64,000 nucleotides of DNA from Nereocystis luetkeana (taxonomy: Eukaryota > Sar > Phaeophyceae > Laminariales > Laminariaceae), in NCBI GenBank assembly GCA_031213475.1, contig JARUPZ010000013.1, positions 620,001 through 684,000 of the forward strand, in the 5' to 3' direction. Made by a program: the position numbers and the translations under genes. Below the pieces are notes generated by a model. It saw only the letters and a program-made list of their open reading frames with translations. It was not told the origin of the DNA and made no database searches. Below are positions 23,401 to 35,400 of the stretch, one piece after another. Each line of letters begins with the position of its first letter. Positions within the stretch are counted from its first letter, which is position 1.

Positions 23401-26400
23401 GTCTGTTTTAGTTTTGTTTTTGTTTTTCTTTTGCTTAGCTTCATCTTCTTTTTTTAGGTTTTTGTCTGCTATTAATAGTCTCCTTTTTGCTTCCCTGGTG
23501 TCCGCAGTGGTGGAGTGCGTATGCTTGTTTTTTGTTTTTTGCCTCTGTTTTTACTTGAGGTATTTCTTCCACTCCAGAGTTATTGGAGCCTGTCCTGCGA
23601 CCACGGACTGCATTGAATTGTGAGTTAATGTAAGAACAACAACAACAACAAATATTTCGCTGTTTCTACAGACAATCTTTGGTCCTATTTACTATGCCTC
23701 CCCGAAATATCTATCGCCCTAGTAGGTCCCTTACCATACACCAGGTACACACTACGTGATACGCTAATTCGCTTTGTGCGGAGTTGAGGTTCTCCACTGT
23801 CGAGGGACCGGGTTATGATACGAGATGCTACTACTGTACCATGCCATGCCATATCATGCCATACCATTCCATACAATACAATACCATACCATACCATACC
23901 ATACCGTACCGTACCGTACCATATAACACCATACCATACCACACCATACCACACCATACCATACCATACCATACAATACCATACCATGCCGCAATTCACC
24001 TGCTTGAGGCTGGAGAGGCGTTGCCCGCTGTTCTTGGTGAGGTTGAGGAAGGTGTACATAGAAAACACCACGCCGACGACCAGGAGAACGAGCACGATCG
24101 AAATCATCAGCACGCATAGGAAGAACAATCCGGCCCAAGCGCTGTTCCATTGTTCGGCGTTCAGTCCCTCGGATGATACCCTGGGATTCGCCAACCGGGG
24201 ACAGGAGAGTCGCATTTATTTGAGTTTCGGCTCTGTGATACTGCTCAAAGGAAAATAGGGAGCACTGCAGTAGATTATGTGTTGTCCTGGGGTACCGACG
24301 GAGAGGCGTCTTTGAGACCCTCGATGATACCATATTGAACCATGGCACAGCTTGTTCGTGGACGCCGTTATAACCCACCAACTGTGAAATAGTACTTTCG
24401 ACATTGCGTATTCCCCTAAATTCGATGGCTTTCGAGCGAATCGGCTGGCTAAGTTCCCAGCCGCCTACTGGTAATGTCTGGGGGATAGGGCATGCCTTAC
24501 ATTTTCGCTGGCTGAGGCCCGGAAACGGTGCCCCAGGTGCCAATATCTATGCCTATTTTATTTGTCGAATCCTAGCGTGGGATTGACTTACCCTTTCACT
24601 TGTGAAAAAAGTATTCAATTCCAAGAAATTAGGGCAAATATGCCTATTATATACGTCGAAACCAAGGGTTTTGGGTACTGAAACAACGACCAGTTCCAAC
24701 TTCAAGTAGCCCCCTCCCTCTCGCCAAACGGGGGTGACGTTCTCACACGGATAACTTCCTGAACTTGCCTGATTGGTCAACACTTGCAAGAAGGAGCGTT
24801 CTGATTGGCTGGCTGGTGGTTCACATTGCGTTGGCGGCCGCGAAGAAGATCTGCCAGCGTTTAAGGCGAAAAAGAGGACAACCCTACTTTTGCAACGCCT
24901 TCCCGAAGCAGTCGAAACCCTAGGTATAATCCAATCGACTCTATTTCGAAGTAACTCCCCCTTCCCCCAAACGTGGGTGCAGTACCAACGAGAGGCTAAC
25001 AATTCGACGAAGTTACCTGATTGGTCAACAACAAATAAAAAAGGGGAGTCTTCTGATTGGCTGACTGGCTGGCGCACCTGGCGTTGACGGCCGCGAAGAG
25101 GATCTCATGCCAGCCGTTGAAGGTGAAAACGACGAGCACGGACTGCATCGCGTTCCCGAAGGAGTCGAAGTTCCAGGAGGCGTTTTTCCATTCGTAGCCG
25201 GCGACCTCGCACTCGGACTGCCCCTCGATACCGTTCTCCTCCGTGCGGTAAACGTAGTAATCTTCTGCGCCGTTTTCGGTAGCCATTGCGGCGTCGGAGC
25301 AGTAGCCGAATGTTCCCTGCCACACCTGTCGGGTAGAGGGTGCGTAACTGAGCTGATGGGTGCAGGTGGACCCCCGTATTACGTTACGCAGATTGTTTTC
25401 GCCCGCTGGTGCTAAGTCGCACCACTAGATCCGCGGTGTTGTTCGAAATTTGAAGTGTACTGGTGGGTACCTACAGTATTTGAAAAAAAAAACTTACAAA
25501 AACTGAGCAGCGATATATATATATATATATTTAACTAACTCAACTTTGCAAGCTTGGTGTGACACTTCGATCGCGCGTTCTATAGTTTATATAGGTTTTA
25601 GGGAGACCTACAAAGTATGAAAGGTTTTATAAGCTACGATTACGCTACCTACCTGGTACCAGGTATGACATTAAAGGGGTTTGCTGTAGCTACGGTATAC
25701 TCCATGTTACGTAGCTAATTGGTAGAACCAAATTTAGCGGGTATTCTCTTCAACTGGTTTGTCTTGCCCCTCCCGCAGTTCCCACGCAAAAACTAGTATG
25801 TCGGGGTCAGCAGTAGCCGTACAGTAGCGTCCGAGCAATAGCCTCCCACACCTACCTGTAGAACCCAGGAGGGCGTAAAGGATGACACTGCTGTTCGTCA
25901 GGAGGTGGCTTGACATGAGACCAACAGGTGGGAACATCCGTTGAACAGACACCCACCCTCTAACCGTTCACAACCGGGCGTATTCCCAAAATCCGCCTCC
26001 ACCGCCACTAAGGGAAGACTTCTCTCTTTTGCAGCTTTTTTTTCCAAAGCGGCGGCCGGAAGGAGATGGCGGCGCTTTAACCGCACGGGGCGCCTGCGAA
26101 AAAATTATTCTGCAACCAACCTTCCTACAACAGTTTCTGCCAAAAGCCCGAAATTCCAAGACATGCTTCCAGCTCCAAGGTGTGTTTTTCTCGGCGAGGA
26201 GGACGTTCTGCAGAAATATGAAAACACCGTAAAAAATGTCAGTCTACGGGAGCATCTGTTTGAGCGTTTATTTTAACTGTGTCGGTATCGCCTCTTCATT
26301 GTACTGTAGCATAACCGGTACCCGGTATTTTTTTTCGGAGCTGGTGATGGGCAAAAGCTCGCACGCTTTGCCGACTAATGGCAATTTACGCTCTTTCAGC

Positions 26401-29400
26401 ATTCGCGTGGTATGACGGTGCCCATAGTTACGGTAGTCAGGGCCCATCACGCACACAAACACCTGTACCTTCCAGTATTTTTTCAGTAAATAGGACGACG
26501 GTACAGACAAAACCTATATATTTACTTATTTTTACTAACTATATTTGGTCCTATTAGATAAGGTCCCCCGTAATATACAGGCCCGAAACGGGGGCAGAGG
26601 GGCTTCCCAATATATTTATGAACAATACGAAGGTAGGATCGATGCGAAGCCTATCATCAACCGCTTAATTTGCATGGATGATGTTTTCTGTTCACGCAGC
26701 GCATAGGTCTTGATACACATGCGACAAAGCGGGTCCGCTTGGGCTTATTGTGGAATTATTTACTGTGGGCCTTCGTGATAAACATATTTGGTCTTGCTTG
26801 CTGTGTCCCCCCGTAATAGCCGTTTTTGACGTCGGAAACAATCGCTGTTGTGCCGAGTTTATCCTCGAAGGTTATTATTCATAGTTCCAGAAACACACCG
26901 CACAGATCGACAACAACAAAAAATGCGCCATGAATAGCCGGACGGTGCATCAAAGTACCACACAACCAACTGACGTAGCCGCAACCGCAACCGCTCTGTC
27001 GAGAGCTCACAATAACAAGTTGCTGCCGGGTAAGTATGGATGGAGAGAGGGTTAGGGTTTAGCAAGGCCGTCTGAGGCATACTACTGTGGGAGTGGCATG
27101 TAAAGTCTATGAAGATCATCCTCAATTGAGGACCTTAATGCCTGGCGTAGCTCTCAACAGCCTTGGTACCTGCCGTAGACCTTCACAAAACCAAATGTAA
27201 TACGCAAGCCAAGCTGAGCGCGACAACATGCGCCGCGTAATCTACCTTGGTGCGTACGGAGCACTGTTGTCAAAAGTACACATCATTAAAATACAAACTT
27301 GTAGAGCTCCTCGAGTTGAAAAAAAAAACAATTCAATCGCCCCCTAGCATCCAAAGATAACGTGTGGGGCTCCTCTAGTTAAGAAGGGACATATCCAACC
27401 GCCCCATAGCATCCAAAGATATCGCGTAGAGTTCCTCAAGTTGAGAACATAACATATTCGACTACCCCTCAGCATCCAAAGATGACGTATACAGCTCCCA
27501 ATGTCAACAAGATTAATATCCAATCACCCCATGGCATCCAACGGTATCGGGTAGAGCTCTTCATGTTGAGAAAATAAAGATTCTATCACCCCATAGCGTC
27601 CAAGGATAACGTGTAGGGCTCCTCATTTTGAGAAGGTGGAGGTTCAGCCAACCCATAGCGTCCAAAGATAGCGGGTACCAACGCTCTTCGTGTCGAGAGG
27701 ATAAAACTTGAACCCCTACACGTACTATTAATACAACATTCCAAAGATATTAGTCGGTAGAGCTCCATGAGTGCTAAGGTTCTCGGCTCAAAAGTTCACT
27801 CACCCTAGCTTATCACGGCTCACCTGGAGCCCCACGATCGACCACTGCAGCAAGAAAAACAGCGTCACTCCTCCGGCGAGGCTCAGAGCCTTCCGCGAAG
27901 ACCGCAGGGCCTTCAGCAAGTTTTCCAGCTCGTGGGACAGGTAGGTGAACTTCATAAGGCGGGCCACCGTCAACGCCCGCAAAGCTTTCACGGACGACAC
28001 GGCAAACGAGTCCCGCGAGGTAGCCCCATCGAACGCCCACAAGCAGACCGCGGAAAGCACCGTCAGAGCAAAGTTCATGACGTCGAAGGAGTCCCTTAGG
28101 TACGCGCCCGGAAGTAGGAGTAACCCCCGCGACACGATGAGCATTGCGGCTTCCACGATGAATATGCAGACGGCGACGGCTTCTAGCACGCGAGTGACGT
28201 TTTTTTCGCCGTCCGCAGTGCGGCGTCCCGAGGACAGCTCTACGTCGAGGGAGACCACCACCATCATCACCACGACTGCGACAGTCGTGACCGCTTCCAC
28301 CGCCAGCCGTACGCGCCGGTGGAGCCCCTCCCTGCGGATGAGGTCCCTCCAACAGCCTTGACCCGGCGCTCCGCTCAGAGTGCTCGTCGTCGTGAACTGC
28401 GTGAGCTCAGCCATGGCCATGGTGTCGCCCCAACGCTTTTTGCCGCTGCCGCCTGTGCCGCCATAGCGGCTGCTGCCGCCGGTGCCGGTGCCGCCGCCGG
28501 GAGCGACGGTGATGGTGCTCGTCAGGTCCCCGTGTTGTGGCATCGGTAGCGCGATCATAGCGGAGCTGGTCAGCCACCTGCAGAGCTCCCGAATCGGATT
28601 GTGGGGGTCGAAGATCAGGAGGGACCTGCTCGAAGCCACGGTTCTCTTCCACAGCCCCGGCTGCATGGCGGGCGGGGAGTACTTCAGGAGCTTGATCTGG
28701 CCCTTGTTGGAGGACCGATTTCCCGTAGTTTCCTCGTAGTGCCTACGCCATGCGAAGAACACGTGACTCTTGTGGCACTGCGGACAAAAGTAAGAAACGA
28801 TTACGGGCGGGACAGCGGGATAGTATGTGCGTCTGACAAGCAGTAGGGGCCGTGAGTTCGGTGGACTTGACGGCTAGCTACTCTCAATGGTTGGCTGAAC
28901 GTGACGCCTAGAAACTATCGGGTGAGCTTGACGGCTAGTCACTAGTAGGCTGGGCTTGACGGCTAGTCACTAGTTGGCTAGGACTGACGGCTGGTTGCTA
29001 GTTGGCTGGGATCGGCGACTACTGGTAGTTGCCGTGAATAGTTGGAAGGGCTTGACGGATAGTTTCTGATTGCTTAGCGGATGGTTTTTAGTTGGCTGGA
29101 CTTGGCGGCGAGTTACCACTCACAAGTAGGTAGAGAAGTAATACAACCAACTGACGTTAGGCTGGCCTAATGAATCAAAGTTCGGTTGGCAATAGGCGCT
29201 ACTCTGAACATCTCTACAACGCCTGTAGCACGACGGCAACGACAGAAGACGAAGCAACTCATTGGCAGCCATCGGTTCAACTTCGAGTGCGTCACAAATC
29301 ACCCAGCCTGCCGAACGGAACAGAGCTCTAGCACCGCAGTATCTCGTGTGCGCCTTAGGTGAATACAAGGTAGTCTGGAATAATCAGAAAAAATTGCGCT

Positions 29401-32400
29401 GTATACACGTTGCTTCCAAATGCGGTGCAATTGTCAGTGGGAAAGGTCGCAAGGGGGGGGGTGGGGATGTATTTGATAAAATTAGGGAATACGTCAGCTG
29501 TGAGTTCGACTGATTATATAGTTAATACTCAACTTTGGAAGATGTATTGTAAGAGTGCTCAGATGCATCTTGGTGGGTGTTGTCAACGCATGATAATCAA
29601 CATACAGTACCCACTTGCGTATTTCCTAAAGATTTGAACGATCGGAAAAACATGGACTAGATGGTCCATATCATTTTTTTCCAAGTGTAAATCTGCCACG
29701 AACGATCCAGATCATGACATGATGATCTGATCTGATCTGATCTGATCTGATCTGATCTGATCTAGCTGAACTGCCTGATATGTCCGATGTGAGACGGATT
29801 CACGCATCTGACAGATGATCGATTCCCACTTGATGAGCTAGATCTACCAGGGCAGATGGACAAATATATATAGCTTCTTGATCTGTGAGGTCTAGGCCAC
29901 GTTGCTGGGTTAATAAGCCATAACAAATCGCATGCATCCATGGTCTATTATACGTTTCCTGGGTTACATCTGCAGTACCACCCGGCCCCGAAATAAAGAG
30001 ACCATTTATATACTAATATTCAATATAAGCGGTCCTTTTTTTTTCAGCAAAGTGGTACATATCCAGATCCTAAATATATAATATATATACCCTGGTAAAT
30101 ATATATATTTCCTGGGGTAGATATGTACTATATATCCTTCCTGCACAGACTGTCACAATGGTTGGTGAAGCACTATTACGGTGGACCATAGTAAATAGGA
30201 CCAATTATTGTTACTAAAAATAGTTAAATATATAGGTTTTTGTGTGTAGCGTAGGTCCTATTTACTGTGGTCCCCCGTAATAGACGTTTTTTCTCGTGAT
30301 CTGCTCGAAGGTGTGGAAGATTTATAACGTTGTCACTATGCAGAGGTTGCACAACCTCTCACGACGGTGGGTGAGGAACTGCTGACAGGACGGATGATCT
30401 AGATCATGATCTGTCCTAGAGTAGGTGCGACGTATTGCTTCAATGATCTAGATCGTGACTTGTCCTATTAATAGAGTAGGTGCGACGTATTGCTTCAATG
30501 ATCTAGATCATGATCTGTCCTAGAGTAGGTGCGACGTATTGCTTCAATGATCTAGATCGTGACTTGTTCTAGAGTAGGTGTGACGTATCGAGCAAAATTC
30601 CAAGGTAGCGGGATACACCTGCATGATAGCGCTTTCGAGGGCGAACACCGAGCGCATCGAGGTCTTCGCGGCGACCTTGAGGTAGTCCTCCGTGTCGACG
30701 TCGATGCGGTAGAACAACACCGTCACCACCATCGCCACCACCAGCCAGCGAGACAGCACGAGCCACACCACGTAGAATATGATACCCGTCTGCTCTCCCG
30801 TAGCACCCACGGTGTCGAACATAACCTCGCTCCACAGGTTTCCCGTGAACAGATCCAGCATGGTGACGGCGGCCTTCCCGAAGCTGTTGTAGTTCAACCG
30901 GATGGAATTGTCCGACTCGTTCAGGTCTGGGATTGCCCCCCCGAAAAACTGCATCCCTGTAACAAGGAGGGTCGGCGTTTGGGTGGGTGTTCGATTTTTG
31001 GGTGGATAGGTCGGAATTTGGGTGGGTAGGTACTGTAGATTATCACGAGACCCCTGAAACACGTACCAAATAAACTGCTTACGTTGGGGCGGGGAACCGA
31101 GTTGAGTCAGATCGAGGCTCGTGGGTAAGTTGGTGGGTGGGTAAGTTGGTGGGTTGAATTTGATCCATTAAATACATAACAAATGTGCTACTTGCCTTGG
31201 AGTCGGCACTGGGTTGAGTCAGGTCGGGTGTGGTGAGAGGGTGGATGGGTGGGTGGATGGGGGAGGTGTAATCGGTATTATGCATGGCCGTAGTCGTATG
31301 ACCATAGACCCTCGCATCCCTACAATGCCGGGACGGGTGGAGGAGGGGGAGGGGGATGTACTCGTCTCATGCATAGCCGTGGCCGTATGATGAGGGGCCC
31401 TCGCGTCCCTATGATGCCGGGACGGAGCACACCGGGTTTTCACCGACCAGGCTGACATTGCTTGCCCCGAGCGCGAAGCGCTGGGAGGTGTTGGGCAACT
31501 CGCTTGGAGGGTGAGCTGCATCCTATTAATACTAAGAACTGCTTGTGAGACGGACATTCTTGCATATGGATGAAGGCGTCGAAATATTAGCGAGGTGGGG
31601 GCGGGGGAGGGTAGGCGGTGCCGTGAAGTGGGGGAGGGCTGCTCATGTTTTAGTTGATAAAGTAGCTGCATCGCTAAGGAGAATAATGGGCGGCGGGGGA
31701 GGGGAGATCGGCGGGATTTTGAACGGGGTAGACTGCTCACCTTGTCGCTTGGCACGATTCAACAACAACAAAAACTACGCACATTCCTCTCCAAAGTAGA
31801 CGGATAAGTGAAGGGGGGGTGAGGGTGCAGCGGGATTTGAAGGTCGGCTGCTGTTCACCATGTCGCGCAGCGCACAACAATAATATAACTACTCCATCCC
31901 TGTAACAGGTGGGCGACCAAGCGGAGGGGGGGTCAAGGGGGGTTGGCGGGATTCTGGGGAGGAGATGACTGCTCATGTTGTTGCTTGGCACGAAAAGACA
32001 AAAAACTGCGCCCAGCCGTACAATGAGTAGGCGGGTCAGCGACGGGATATCGGAGGGAGGGCAACTGCTCACTTTTTTTTTATCGGGGCGAAATAGCGAG
32101 ATCGATAACCGCACGCCGCCGGCGGTGCTGTAATAGGCATTTTTTACCCCCCGTTGAAACGTTCCCGGCAATACTGTACGGTACTTCAGCAAGAAACCGA
32201 GACACTCGCCGAATTTACAGGTTTCGTAGGCTCGAGAAAGGGTGACTTCCAAACGATTTTCGGTACTTTTAACGCTCCTAAATCTCTTGTTTGAGAAAAG
32301 GTGTGTTCCACACATTTCACTTGGAGCATCGGGCTACGATGGACAAAAGCGTGGTAAAAAGCTTGCTGACAACCCAGTCACTATCCTGCGTGCGCCTCCC

Positions 32401-35400
32401 CCCCGCCCCCCACCCCCCCCGCACCGCCCGCACCGCCCGCACCGCCCGCTCTCACTACGCCACAACTTACCCACGACAGAAGTATTTCATTTCCGCATTT
32501 CTTTTCGTGAAACGGAGGTTCCGACACATTGTTTGTGTTGGTCTCTCGCACGTTTTGAAGCGTTTGTACCGAATTTTCAATCATCCACCAAAGGGTGGGT
32601 GGAAAGTGTTAGCAACAAACTCACTGTTCCGTTTTTCCCCCAATGCTCGCCCTCTCTCTGCACCGCGATGACTCACCTAGGACTGTAAAGGTGTACATAA
32701 GGAGGAGCTGAACGGCGTAAATGTTGAGGATCCATGGAGTTGACGTAACAACTATGCTCACCAGTCGTCCCAGGTCCACCTGGTCGATACGGGCGCACGG
32801 AACGGGTGATAGCCGGGTAATATTGACGGCTGTACCTATCTCCGGCAGCAGGTCGATAGGCTACGTATGGGCTACCGTTGTTGCTTGGCAACGTTCTGTA
32901 GGTATCTTCGATGAGTAGCTTCAGTAGGTGCCTTCAGCAGGTTTCTCAAGGGTTATGGAGGCGTTAGTTAATTTCAATATAAAACCCTTGCCTTGCCCCC
33001 CCCCCGTCCCCCTGCTGTAAAACACGCCTCTCACTGCGTGAGCTAGACAGCCAGGGTACCGTCTGCTTTTTGTTTTGGCGGTTGCCACGGCTGGCGCTCA
33101 AGTTAGATCATTTTTTTGTGGGAAGAACCTTTACTCGTGAGGCACCCACGAGGCAGTTACATAGTAAACCCTTTGCTGTCTCTGGAAACTGGCCACACCA
33201 GAAATTGAATCAGTTCATTTATGCTGTCATCCTTATGCAAGAAAATCCGCCTCACAAGCGGTGCTTAGTAGGATGCAGCTTACCTTCATGCGACTTGCCC
33301 AACACCTCACGGCGCTTCGCGCTTGGTGCAAGAAATGTCTGCCTGGTCGGTGAAAACCCGACGTGCTTCTTCCCGGTATTGTAGGGATGCGAGGGTCTAT
33401 GGTCATACGACTACGGCTATGCATGATATTTGAGTACCCCCCCCCCCCCTACGACATGCTTTCTCGCCGATTGTCTGCATCTTGCCCGAACAGGTGGGCC
33501 AGCCAACACAAGATGGTGGCCCGATTTCTCAAGCTATTGACGACGATCCTGGGGTGCTTCTGGAGGCACACTGGTAACAACCGGCAGCTGGCATCGCGCG
33601 CGCGGACGGTCACCAACGAGGTGTGCAGCCTCCTGGACGTCGTCGTGGAGGTCCTCACTCGCATCCTTGTCCAAACCACGCTCGACATGAAGGAGGTCAA
33701 GGCCATCCAGGGCAGCGGACAACACGCCATGCGCACGTCCGAGCAAGCCTACGACGGCGTCAATGGTTTGACGGAACCCATCGTTGCGGAGGAACTTTTG
33801 GGTGAGGCGCAAGCAGTGCGACGCGTGCTGGTGGGAGCAATGGCGGAGTCGAAAGGGTTGGGGGAGGCCACCAATAAGGTAAAGCACATTCGGGCGCTTT
33901 CGGGTCCGAGGCGGAAGAGTTATTCCTCAGTTCCTCAGACCATCTCAGCGAGGGCGGCGTAGGTGCTCGCCCGGCTGCCGAGTGTGACCTGTAGGAGATG
34001 CGGACACTTTCGATGATGCGGCGGTGGAGGTGGGGAGTTCCTCGCCCACACCTCCAGCTGAGAAATTGGGTGGCGGCGAACCCAGGGGAGCCGGCGAAGA
34101 GGAAGACACGGGGAACCCCTTCGTTACTGGACGCGGGGGGCCCAGAACGTCTCGCTATGGTCAAGGCCGACAGTGGTCAGCCCGTATCGCGGCGGGCGCC
34201 GGTGCAGCAGCACCCGATTTATTGTGCGGGAAGTGCGGATGCACCAGGCGGAGGCGGGTCAGCCGGAGAAGGAGGGCTTCTCGCTTATAGGGTGCTGGCA
34301 GGGGAGGGGCTCCTCCACTCCACTACATGCGCCTCGACAGAGGAGGCCGAACCATCATTGCCTCGTCGGCCGCTACTTGGTCGGCTCTTCCGCGGAGTCG
34401 AGTCTACCAGCTGCCAGGCGGAGAATACGGTTTCGGCGCTTTCCAACATGATCAGCTCCCTGCGCGGCTCGATGCTGCCCAACAAGGCCGAGCGCATGAT
34501 GTTCCTTCGGCTGAACAGGCTGTGCATCCCGTAGGTCCGGGCTCTCAACGAAGACAACGAGGCAGAAAAAACGACCAGCGGTCAAGATCGCTAAGAGAGC
34601 TGCCCGGGCGCAGGAGGCAGTAGAGGGCACAGAGGTGGGGCGTGTGTTGTGATTGAGATTTCTTCTACCCAGAGCCCCCGGCGCGTGTGTGTTTCCTCCA
34701 CGTGACGCACTAATGCTTGTTTGCAAGCCCGTATTGACAGAATATTTGTATACTACCGTAGTCTATACATGTATGTAATATTGGATTTATGGGAGTCTCC
34801 ATCAGTGTGGGTAGTAGATTGTTGGTGCGTTTTTGTTGGAACTCGGCGTTCATGTGTTTTGTCCTGTTTAAAACGTCAAAACCCTTCGTTCAGTTCAATC
34901 GCGCACTAACCCTCGGGAAAATAAGAATGCGGGGATGTTATCCGGGTTTCCCTTGGATATCCCCGGAAATGTTCCAAATGGAATCCTGTCCATCATGCTT
35001 GACGTTTTTATATTGCTCTTGGGCGCTTCTGTTGTGGTCTTCGTATCATGCGAAACGTGAAATATATCATATTTTATGTATATACATACTTGTATAGACA
35101 TCATACTTCCTATATCGCGTATTTCGCATTTTCTGATCAGCGTGGTACGTACTCTATTTGTATGTGTGGTGCGTATGTATGTACGTATCTGAATATTCAT
35201 ACATATATGTATTATGAAGAGCTGATAACCGACGTCGAGGCACACATCAAATACCGTGGATTCAACTATACTTCGCACGTGCTATATCTTGTATATAAAA
35301 TCAGTCAATAAACGGAGATCGCGGTGGGTCATTCACGTCGCGTGAATTCCAGCGGTGGGTGCTAATAAAACCCTGTGAATTCCCAAGATGGCTAAATCTC

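Noticed and set aside
23784-24543. Long frames full of Tyr-His-Thr-Ile-Pro or Gly-Met-Val-Trp-Tyr repeats
   Set aside because: Pure translation of the CCATA satellite.
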